This document shows positions 46,597 through 58,500 of a stretch of DNA of 64,000 nt, in pieces; within the stretch, counting starts at the first letter, position 1; each line of letters opens with the position of its first letter. The stretch is from Imbricaverruca yamaguchii (lineage: Eukaryota > Arthropoda > Thecostraca > Neoverrucidae): contig JAOTOL010001272.1 of assembly GCA_034440575.1 (NCBI GenBank), positions 343,501-407,500 on the forward strand. The letters run 5' to 3'. A program made the position numbers and the translations under genes. Below the pieces are notes generated by a model. It did not search any database. It was given only the letters and a program-made list of their open reading frames with translations, and was not told the origin of the DNA.

Positions 46597-49500
46597 GCAC
46601 ACGCACACACACACTTATTGATGTACTCCCCCATCAGATGTTGTCAGGATTTAATACAGAACATCTGGATTTGACCATGCTTGTGAGCCAATGCAGGGTT
46701 TGCCCACCTGCCTACTTTGATTCAGGGGCTATGAGCCAATGCCACGAGGTTATGCCTGGGGAGGTAACATCCTGAATTTGACAAAAATTATTCCAGAAGC
46801 ATGAAAGAAATGGGCGAGAGCTCTAGCTAGCCAATATGCACTTTCACAGTTGTATTTCTATGTAGAACATGACCATACAGGACATTCAAAAATGCATCGC
46901 AAGAAATATAACAGCCCTAAGTATTACTAGAATCCGGATGGGTCGGAATCCCCTTGTATGGTATTCTGCTGTTAGTTTGTCATGTCCCCATTCAATCTTC
47001 AAATATGTCCTGAAAATAACGACTTCGATCCCCAGTCTTGCTAAGAAGTCTCCAACTATGGCCCAAAATATATTATGCAATTATGCAATATACAATATTT
47101 GTTTATTACGATTATACGACATATTTATTGCGATAATGTACGCACGTGACGTGTTCAAATCTGCCGTTGGCGGCCGAGAATGCATTACCATGTTTCAGTC
47201 CAATTATATTACTTCACATTTTCTCTAAATTCCCCTGTTCAGTAGAAACGTGGTACCTCCATGAAGGGAGGTAAACCCTACACACAACATACATCACATT
47301 CACTAGTTATATGTGCATCATTCAGATCTCAAAATATCATTTCGATTAGGGGTTCATCCTCTTGCTCTTTTCTCATAGTATCTTCCTTTGATGGGCTCAA
47401 CCCGGATGGACCTCAATGGCGCTGTATTTAGCCCTCGTATGTCTTTTTATGTCACACCTAAGCCGACCCGAAACATCCCATAGTAGCGCACGGCCGCCTC
47501 TGACGCAGATATCCACTGTTTGATGTCCCTGCGCGTGATGGACATGGCGGAGAACCAGGTGACCAGTCTGCCGCTCCAGATGCGGCTCATGACGTCACTG
47601 GAACAGCTGGACGTCACTTGCAACCCGCTGGTATTTCCTCCGGCGCACGTGAGTTTTCCCGTAGCCCGTGCTTGTATTCCCGCTCGCGCACATGAGTTTT
47701 CCATATTCCCACCGGCGCATGTCTGTTATGTAGCCCGTGTTGGTATTTCCGTCGGCGCACGTCAGTTATGTAGCCCGTGTTGGTATTTCCGTCGGCGCAC
47801 GTCAGTTATGTAGCCCGTGTTGGTATTTCCGTCGGCGCACGTCAGTTATGTAGCCCGTGTTGGTATTTCCGTCGGCGCACGTCAGTTATGTAGCCCGTGT
47901 TGGTATTTCCGTCGGCGCACGTCAGTTATGTAGCCCGTGTTGGTATTTCCGTCGGCGCACGTCAGTTATGTAGCCCGTGTTGGTATTTCCGTCGGCGCAC
48001 GTCAGTTATGTAGCCCGTGTTGGTATTTCCGTCGGCGCACGTCAGTTATGTAGCCCGTGTTGGTATTTCCGTCGGCGCACGTCAGTTATGTAGCCAGTGT
48101 TGGTATTCCCGTCGGCGCACGTCAGTTATGCAGCCCGTGTTGGTATTCCCATCGGCGCACGTCATTTTTCCTGTAGCCAGCGCTGGTATTCCCGACCATG
48201 CACGTGAGTCCCCGTAGCCCGCGCTTCCATTCCCACCGGCGCACATAAATTTTCCTGTTGCCCAACACCGGCACAGTTGTGACGATGCGATATATTTGTG
48301 TGGCAACACGGTGGGAGCGAAGCCAGTTCGCCAGGTTGGAAACACCCATAACTGGCGCTGAAATGTGCATTGTATTTTGAGGAAATCAGGTCAATGGAAT
48401 TGTAGCGCTTCAGGTGTGAGTAGTGCATTGAAACGACTGTTGACTAATAAGACGTGATATGTGTTTGAGAAAACGTCACGAGTCTCGGTTCATGGTGGTT
48501 GATTTGCGACGCGGTCCGAATATCCTCCCCTGCCCTCTCAAATCCGGAATGGATATGGTGACGTCACATGCGATGTGTTGAGTTGTTGAATGTTATTGAA
48601 AGTGCTGAGTGTTGAAATAACGGTATTTCGTTAGGTATGTGATGTTCGAAATGGTGCAGCAAAATATCGGGATTCTGGAGGAAAATGACGTCGCTTAAAA
48701 CAACTGTTAAATCTGTGAAGCTTCATTTTGAGCACATGTCATATCAATAAGTGAAACCAATAAGTGATACCAATAAGTGGACCCTTTAATTTCTCTTGAC
48801 ATCTACCTATTTAAGGACACATAAGTTAACGATAGTGACACAAATATATCTATTGGCATTGTATAGCAAACCACAGCTTAGCTAATTTCTTTTCCTCTAA
48901 GTTGTGTTGCAATATGTTCGTGTACCACATGCAAGAATGGTGAGCATAATGCTTGTAGCAAGATATTGTTGGAAATGAAACCTCAAAGAAGCATGATACC
49001 CATACTTCTATGCAAACAATGTCAATTTAGTGTTCAGGAAGTTGCATATTCCACCGTATTTAACTATAAATGTATCGCATGCCGCACCCCCCCCCCCCCC
49101 CCACTTACCGAAGATGAGTCGATCGATCGATTATAATTTTAGATGGTGAGTTCGCCCCAAGTCCTTCCCAGCGTTGACTGTGCACGATCCAGCGTTGTTT
49201 GGTTCACACGAAGTGTGGACCAAACAATGGTGTACTGCGATTGGAGATTTAGAGACATGCCCTAGGCTGGATTTGTATTTGCATTGATGGGGAGGAAAGT
49301 CAAATCAAAGACGAAGAGTAGAATCTCAGTTTTCCCCCCGACGAAGCATCACCTTTACGTGGTGGTGGGGATTGCGTGCCTCGAGGATCCGGCGGCCAGA
49401 CCACCAGGCGGCCGGGGAGAGGTCAGACCAAGAGTGCCTCACTCGTCCTTCCATCCGTACGTTCCCATTCCAATCCCAATCTCATCCCAACATCCATGTC

Positions 49501-52500
49501 CTTCCTCTGTCCCTACAACACCAACTATCCCTACTATGAGCAGGCAGGGCAACTTCCCCTGTCCTGCCCACCAGCTCAGTTGTATCGGGGTAGCCGCGCC
49601 CAGGGCGCTGCATGACCTCTGCAGTCGATGCGCCCCTAAACCCCAATAACTAACTAACTAGCCGCGCCCCTTCGGCCCTGTCCCCCGGGGGTTGACGGAG
49701 TCCTGGAGGTTGAGGTCCCCCGTCGCACGGTGCTAATTGTGACGGGGACCAACACACCTCTTTGGTCCTGATATCCCGGAGGGGCGGGCGGGCCCGTGGG
49801 GCCTCACGCGGGTCAAGTGGCAGGTCGCCTCGGGCTGGGGGCCTGCGTTTCCCAGTGCCTGCCGGCCCGGCCGGCCGGGGTCAAGGGGTGGGCGGCGCTG
49901 GATCCTGGTCGGGGTGGTGAGTGTCTCTCTCCCGGCCGGGTGAAGGCACCGCCTGCCCCGTATAGCTCCTCGGGCGCCTGGCGACATCCCGTTCGCGGGA
50001 CCCAGGAGTCCCCTCAGTAGGGCCCTATGCGGTGGGGCGCCCGAGGGGCTGAAACCAATCACACTAAATGGCAATCACAAACACAAGAAACAACTCCCCT
50101 GTTCCCTCTAGTAGGGGACAGACCAGTGAACATACCAGTCTTACCGCGCCACGCATTCTCATTATCAAGTCTGTAGAAGAAGGGAAAAGTCTATCATCAC
50201 TTACACCATTTCAAAGAAAAGAGGCGTGCGACAGGATGGGCGTGGTACTGAGGTGCCAAAGACTTAGAGACGGAGGTCTGGAAGGTGGAATTTAAAACTA
50301 CAGATGACTCGAGGATGGCGATGGAAGTAACTGAATTAAGATACACTGTACGGAATGAAGGTAGTAGGAGAACAGTCGCCGTAAATATTCAAGTTCTTCC
50401 ACACAATACCAAAAATTACCCTAAAGGCGTCATCAACTGTTATGACCTCAGGGATGTGTCGGACGCTGATGCGGTGGATGGCTTGGCAGAGTGGGGAGTG
50501 GTGGAGGCGCGAAATATAACGATCAGGAATGGGCAAGAAACTCGACGAACAGACAACTTCTTACTAACATTTCGCATGCCTGATCTCCCAGAGTTAATCA
50601 CCGTTGGCTACGTCCGTATAAAGGTCCGTGTATTTTTTGCCTAACCCGATGAGATGTTTCTGGTGTTCCCGTTTCAGACATACTTCCCAGTTCTGCAGAA
50701 ATCGTGAAACATGTGCAAGATGTGGTTCATCCGAACATGTCAGATATAAATGCGAAGCGGAAAGTTCAATGTGTTTTAATTGTGGTCGAAACCAAAAACC
50801 CCATGCTGCTGATGACCGTCCCTGTCATATTTTTCTCAAAGAGAAGGAGATGGTCGCAATTAAATTTTCTAGGAAGATCACATTCAGAGAGGCGCGCAAG
50901 CTTTATGATGCAGCCCACCCAAGGGTCTCGTATGCGACAAAAGCACAACAGAACTCTGCAGCCACACAACATACTCGGAAGAAATCTCCGGTAGGTCTTG
51001 AACACATACACCCCAATATGGCATTCGAACTCATGGTTCAGCTGATGACCCTGCTGCGATCTTTTGGGGCCCCCCTGTCGTCGCCTGGAAGGCAAGGGCA
51101 GCCAACCCAATCTGACGGTGGGGCGACTGAGGTCCCACCCTCCACGAGTGCATGCCCCGCTCGCCCATCTCAGGCCCATTCCAGATGAACCCTCGAGGGT
51201 GGGGAGTGGACTCTGGTCCAACGGTCCAAGAGGCCTCGGTCCTTCCAGTCCAACCCTAGGCCCTCCCCACCTACCTCATCGCCTACCCAGAAATCCCCAT
51301 CTCACATGTCCCGTCCGCACCCCCAACGTCCCATCGTCCCCCACATCCCCCAGCGTCATCCCGAAATATCTTCTTTCCACTTCCTCCCTACCCGAACCTT
51401 CTCCCCTTCCCGTGAGCCAGGCCTCTCCCCCACTTCCACGTCCGCACCTCCATCTCCATCCCGACGGCCAATGAAAGTACAATACATGCACCTCCAATAC
51501 CAAGAAGCCGACAGGCGCGCCCGCGAGGCAAAGCGAGCGCGCCTTGTGCAGATGGAAAGGGCCCGTGAGAGGAGTCACCAAGGAGCCGAGAAGGCTCCTC
51601 CTCGGAGGTCGGTCACCCCATCGCCACGACGGCGAGTGGAAGGACCGGCTCCATCCACCAGTGAAATGGGCCCTCCTCCGCCTCTGGGCCTCCCAAAACG
51701 AGGCCTACCACCATCAGGCTGTCCACCAGGGGGTGAGTCGCCAAGTTCCCGCCCAAGGACTCAGTCCCTAGGACTGGGTCGCCTTGAAGCTCTCGGCTTG
51801 CCAGAGGCCCCCTCTCTTGGGCGGAGGACGGAGCCAAGTTTTTAACTGCCTTTTATCATAACCACTTCTAGTTCCATAGTTAACTCTGGTCCACCACTTT
51901 CCTTCAGACTGCCTCTCGGGAAGGCATGTCAGGAAGATAATCTATGGTCTACTTTTTCAGTCACATCTAGTCGAGCCATGTCCTGAGGCAGGGAAAGTTT
52001 GTACACATGAATAGACATACCACTTTGAAATTCCAAGGCATTTATGACCTCTACATCAACAGTTTTACAGTGGAACTGTCGAGGTTTTAGAACTAGCGCC
52101 CAGGACCTCCAGGTGGTCTTAAACCGGTACGGCCCTGTGGCGGTATGTCTCCAGGAGACCAAGCTTTCGCCCAACAATATGATGTCGTTGAGTGGATACA
52201 CCATATGTCGGAATGATGTGGTGACTGATGCTGTGGCACATGGTGGAGTGCTACTGGCGGTCCATAATAGCGTCCCCATGAGAGCATTGACCTTGCTTAC
52301 TACACTCCAGGCGGTTGCCGCTCGTGTGCTTTTTGGGCGCAGACTCATCACAGTGTGCTCCGTATATCTGCCTCCAGGGAATGTGTTTCCCACCGTGGAA
52401 CTCGCCAACTTGGTGTCTGAACTGCCTCGACCGGTCTTGCTTTTGGGCGATTTTAACGCTCACTACACGTTGGGGGGATGCGACGATATCAACATCCGTG

Positions 52501-55500
52501 GTCGCCACCTGGAATCTTTAATCCTTAACGAAATGCTCTGCACTATTAATACGGGAACACGAACACACTTTTCCACACCCTCGGGAACAACTTCCGCCTG
52601 GCCAGCCTGCAGCTAACTGAGTGCCTCGAGTGGACGGTGGACATCTGGACAGCTCTGTCTTAGTCCCGCACCCGCAGCGATGGAATTTTAAAAAAAGCGG
52701 GCTGGAGTAGATTTCAAGAGAAAGCTCAAGCTGCTTTCCGCTCCGAACCAAGGTTTCCGCCACTACCAGTGGCGGAAACCTTTTTCCGCAATTTTTTTTT
52801 TCAACTGTAAAACCATTCACTGCATTTCTCCTGGGATGCGCCACCTCAAGTATTCCCAGGACCTCTGGATTTCCTCGACGTACCTCTGTGCCGTGGTGGA
52901 CGGAAGATTGCCGTGACGCTATTCGTGCTCGAAGACGTGCGTTTCGTGCCTTCAATCGTAACAGCACCACTGTCAGCTTAATACAGTTTGGGCGTGCTCG
53001 GGCCCTCTCCCGGCGCACTATGCGGGAAGCCAAGCCTGTTTCGTGGCTTGAGTATGTTAATTAATACGCGCACTGGAGGGGAGTGGCGAAATCCGCCCAC
53101 CCATCCGGTTTTTCGTAGATAACTCCAGATGTTACCGGCCGATATACGCCATTGTTTGTGTACCTGTCAATAAATGACCGGCGCGTTGTTTGAAGTAAGA
53201 AAAATTGAAATCGACCGAAAAATTTTCGAGTTTGGGGTCGCTAGTCAAAAATATTTATCAGCGCCAGATCACAAATATCGGCGCTCATGCGCTTCCCGTA
53301 TATTAGCAAAAAGGAAGTGTTCTTGGCAAAACTAGCTACTTGTTTGATGTACATTGTCATGCTACATTGTTCCAGTCATGTCAAGTCACCGAGGTCAAGT
53401 CAGGTCAAGTTCATAACGGGCTAACACACGCCCTAGAGGGGGTATGGCGAAATCCGCCAATCCTCCCGATCCGTCAATCGTACATAACTCCATATTGTAC
53501 CGGCCGATATAAGCCATTTTTTCCCATACTTGCTTGGAAATGACCGGCGCATTGTTTAAAGCAAGAAAAATGAAAATCGGCCGAGAAGTTTTCAAGTTAG
53601 GGGCCGTTAAAGTAAAAACAATTCGCAGCACCAGAACACAAAAATCGGTGCTGATGCGCTTCCCGTATATTGGCAATAGGGAAGTGTTCTTGACAACACT
53701 AACGACTTGTTTGGTGCATATTGTTATGCTATATAATTTAAAAGTCATGTTAGGTTGCCGAGGTCAAGTCAGGTCAAGTTCATGATAGGCTAATGGAACC
53801 AAACTGCCAACTGGAATGTGTCATAAATGCAAATGACTGTCATGCGATTGATGTCACTTTACATGTTACTCCCTATACATCCCGAAATCTACTGTTTGTC
53901 ATTGTGTGCCTAAGCATTTCCATACTTTCTTCATGTATTTCACTCCTTTCTTTGCGAAGCCGATTGTGCCGAGCCGCCCAACGGAGCATTCGTGATTGGA
54001 GCCCGGTTCCGGTAACTGGAGCAGGTAATGACCTAATAAAGTGCTTCTATATAGGTGACCTGAGTTCAAATGGCGGATCTGACATCTGTATTGCATCATT
54101 AGTAATGTCCAAAACATCATTAATGCCAATTTTGGAGCATTTAAACACAACCACAGCGATCCATAATAATGACAAGCCAAGCCACTCAAAACCAGAAAAT
54201 TTCGCTCTTTTGATCTCATTTGACCTTGAATATATTGACCTAAGGTCATGACCTTTGTACACAATAGAGTTCACTATCGTGCCCATCCTCCCTGTGAATT
54301 TCGTTGCTCTAGCCTTCATAGAAGCTGAGATTTCAGGGTACGGAATCCGCCCCCCCTCCCACTCCAGTGCGCGTTCTTTTCAGAGGCCCTCCAGGGCGCG
54401 TGTTAACTCAATCGATCTTCGCCAACCTCATTCATTTGGTCTCGCATCAAGAGTATCTTTGGTCGATTCAGTGCAGGCCCGGTTCCCACGTTGACGGTCG
54501 GTAGCCGTGAGGTCACTCGCCCGGTTGATGTGGCCAACGAGATTTGACGTGCGCTGGCAGACGTTAGCCGCGCCGGCAACGGAGACGCACAATTTATGCG
54601 TTATCAAGCCCGCTGTGAATCAACTTCGATGGAATTCTCCACTCCAGAGCACCTATCTTACAACATCTGTTTTACCCAGGCTGAGATGGAATCACCGATT
54701 AACTCGTTGCGTAGTGTTGCCGAAGGACCTGATCAAGTGTACGATGAGCTGCTGAAGCGCCTGCCTCCATCTGTGGTCGCGGAGCTTTTGCGTACTTTTA
54801 ACCACATATGCACGAATGGCGAGTACCCTCCATCGTGGAGCCAAGCTACTGTTGTCCCACTCTTGAAATCTGGGAAACGCGGCCGGGATCCGTTGGATTA
54901 GCGCCCAATCTCTCTGACGTCTGCATTAGTTAAGCTAATGGATAAACTCGTGAATGGACACCTCTCCTGGTTTTTAGAAAAACATGACATTTTCGCAAAT
55001 ACGCAGTGCGGGTTTCGAAAAAGAAACAGGAGTACCGTTGACCATATTTTAACACTGGACACCGAAGTACGCCTCGCTTTTAAGATGAAGCGACATCTAG
55101 GCATAAAGACGTAAAAGCTTAGTGCAACTATGAGCCACAAGGGCCCTTCTTGGTTGCACTCTGTACACTGAACCAGTTGCCCACCAAATCTGTCAATCAG
55201 CCCTCCATGTAATACTGAAATGCAAGCCCTCTATTCTTATGATTGTCTATGCTTTTTTTTAAAGATGTTCAATGTGCTGCTACTGACAATGTTTTCTGGC
55301 AGCTGGTTCCAGTGTTTTCCTACCCTGTTGGTGAAGAAAGTCTGCCTTAACCTTGTTCTGCTGTGGTTAACTTTAATTTTTGATTTATGACCTCTAATTG
55401 CATCATTTCGGTTCAATTCAAGCATTTCCCCAAGATATCCCCTCTCCAGACCATGGACAAATTTAAAGACCTCGATGAGATCTCCTCTCAGCCTTCTATA

Positions 55501-58500
55501 TCTATGTGAAAACATATTCACTTTCTTCAATCTTTCCTCATATGCGTATGCCATTAACCATTTTTGTAGCCCTCTTTTGTACTCTATCTAAAAGCCAACA
55601 ATCTTTTTCGTAGCTAGGAGACCAAGCTTGGATGCAGTATTCCAAATGCGGCCCGACATATGCAGAGTAAAGCTTCCTGATGTCTTCCTCACTTCTGTAT
55701 GATACATTCCTATTTATTGCCCCGAGCATTCTCAGTGCCTTCTTCCTGGCTTCCTCAGTCTGTTCTGATGCCCCCTTGAGTATCTTGAATCAATCTGCTA
55801 CCTTCCAGATAACTAACTATTCTATCCTTGATAATTAATTCGAGTACCTTGGAGACTAGGGATATGAGACTTACTGGCCTATAGTTTTCAACTTTCCCTC
55901 TTTCTCCTTTCTTGAAAATGGTAACTACATTTGCCCTTTTCCAATCGGTTGGAGTTTCATTTTGTGAAACTGATCTACAAAATATTATACTAAGTGGAAG
56001 TGCCAGTTCCTTTTCAGTTTTCCGCAACACCCTAGCATGAATTCCATCAGGTCCTGTTGCCTTGTTTGGCTTTATTTTCCTGATATGATTGTAAACAACA
56101 TCACTATCAATGAAATGATCATCATTTATCAGATCACATGTCACTGAACAATGGTGTACGATCGGCAGATGGGTCATATCTTCCAATGTGAACACTGATT
56201 TAAACTGCTTGCTCAGCTCCTCATCCATCTCACTATCCTCACCCAAAGTCGTCCCGTTTACTTCCAGTGGACCAATTGTGCTAGAAACTTTACTCAGCTT
56301 GTAGAAACTAAATAACTTTTTACTGTCCCCATTACAGTTTCTAGCTAAATCCAGTTCTTTTGCTCGCTTTGCTGCTGTTTTTTTTTTTTTTTTTTTTTTG
56401 CTTCACTGTCTAGCTTTTCGATACGCCTTTAGATTAACGACATTTGAAGGTTCTTTAACACTCTAAATGCAGTTTTCTTAGCCTTAATTGCTTTTATCAA
56501 GTCAGGTGTAAGCCATGCTGGCTTTCCTACCCTTCTTTTGCGTCTTTGTTTTTGGGGGACATGTCTAATCTGAATTTCCTTCAAGTAAGATTTGAACTTT
56601 TCCCACATTTCACAGGCATTTAAATTGGAGAATTCTTCTTCCCATCTGATGGCACTTAAAGCCGCTCTCATGCAGTCAAAGTCTGCTCTGTTGAAATTTG
56701 GAACCTATACCAAATTATCCTTAATAATTTCCCCTACATGTGGCTTGAATCCAACTATGTCATGGTCACTTCTTCCCAGAGTTTCTCCTACAGTCAAGTC
56801 TTCAACCAAGTCACTTAAATCCGAGAATACAAGGTCCAAGAATGAGCTATGCCTGGTAGGTTCCGATACAAACTGGTGTAAGAACAGGTCCTTTTCAAAG
56901 CATTTCCTAAATATTTTGCATGACGGGGAGCCAACACCAGAAGTTTCATATCCTTTTAGATTAAAGTCACCAAGAATAAGGCACCTCCTCTGAAAGTTTC
57001 TACTGATTTCCTCACAAATCACCTTGTCAAGCTCCAGTTGCTGAGAATGTGGCAGGGTTCCTGATCGGTAGAAAGCCCCTATCCTCTGTTGTTGCTGAGT
57101 ATTGCTGTTGCCTTTTCCCACAGTGACATCAAGCCAAATGGACTCCACAGACACATTTTATCACCACATGCTACTTTTTGAGAACTGAATAAGCTATTCA
57201 TATAGAGCATTACACCACCCCCTTTCATTGCTGGACCCCTATTGCACGAAAACATATTGTACCCTGGATACTCTGGATAGTCCTGCAAGTTATCTCCAAA
57301 ATACCCTTCACTGACCCATGCCTCCGTCATGCAAACAAAATCCGGTTCTTTCTCAGCAACATGACACTTGAACTCATCAAATTTGGATCGGATACTCTGA
57401 GCATTAAACATCATACACTTAACAAATGCTCCATAACCACCTTTGGCTTTTTCATACTGAGGAGTTCTTTTATCACTAGATGGACTATCACTCTGTCTCC
57501 TTGAACTACTGCTGTCCGTATTTGCTGACTGAGGTTCTATTGCCTTGGCTGACACTATTGGAATATTCCTGAGTTGGCAATACAATTCCATCCCTCCCCA
57601 CCCCATTTCCTAGTTTCCCTGAAGGACATGCTCGTACACTTTGCCTAACACATGGACCCCCTTCTCAGAGAAGTGCAGGCCATCCCTCTGATAGAGGTCC
57701 TACGATGCATAAAACCTGCACCACTCGTCTACAAATGTGAAACCTAACTCATGGCAGAGCTTACCTACCCTGGCGTTGGCTGCCAGCGCCCTAGAGCTCC
57801 ACTCAGGGGAAGCCCCAGCCCTAGGCAAAACTGCTGTTACAATGACTCTATTGTTACCCTTCAAGGTGGCCAGAAGGGCCCTGTAGTCCCGCAGAAGCTC
57901 CTCACTCCTAGCAGCACCTATGTTATTTACCCCTACCTGTACTATAACTGTACTAAACTGGTGATCACTGGTAACCTGTGCCACCACTGGTACCAGGTCC
58001 TTCACCCTTGCACCAGGCCTGGTGATGTACCTCCTGTCCCTCCTACCTTTACAGAATACCCGATCTAAATGCCGCAAACGAGTCGCCTACGACCAGCACT
58101 GTCTCCTTACTAATATTATCCTGGGGGCAGTCCTGCAATGCCTGGAACCTATTCGATGTTAATGTGCATGCCCGCTGGGCCGTTCGACTAGGCTTCCTCC
58201 CGCTCCTACCACCTGCCACCTGCCGCTCACTGACCCTTTCCTTAGGTTCGCGTCTCCAAATCCTCCACCCACTGATCTAAGCGCTGTGTACTTTGAAATC
58301 GAAAAGGCCTATGACACCACGTGGCGCAGGGGAATCCTGATGAAGATTTACAAACATGGAATCCGAGGACATCTTGGCACCTTTTTACAAAACTTCCTAG
58401 CACATCGCTGTTCTCGTGTACGAGTCGGCAACTGCCTGTCTGATTGGTTTACCCAAGAGAACGGAGTTCCACAGGGAAGTGTCTTAAGTGTGACCCTTTT

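Larger units (their letters stand above)
55100..58279 (-). mobile_element. CR1-like copy A4 nested in the I-like RT gene
   Basis: Read on the minus strand it starts inside ORF1 (about 8460 of copy A1) and ends with the TATGCC/GTCTTTATG tail. A short ATCTA duplication lies at 55095-55099 and 58275-58279. Excision joins KMKRHL to SAVYFEIEKAYD of the host RT in frame. It has lost about 600 bp (equivalent of 11113-11720), which removes the RT palm with FADD, and has a run of about 20 A/T at 56379-56399. Confidence 0.9.

Noticed and set aside
46391..46775. Long frames rich in Cys/Val or His/Thr on both strands
   Set aside because: They are translations of the CA microsatellite, not genes.
48017..48370. 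Open frames with repeated VGISVGARQL-type or minus-strand repeats
   Set aside because: They are produced by the 40 bp minisatellite, and three frames are open because of its composition. The real coding part ends at 47648.
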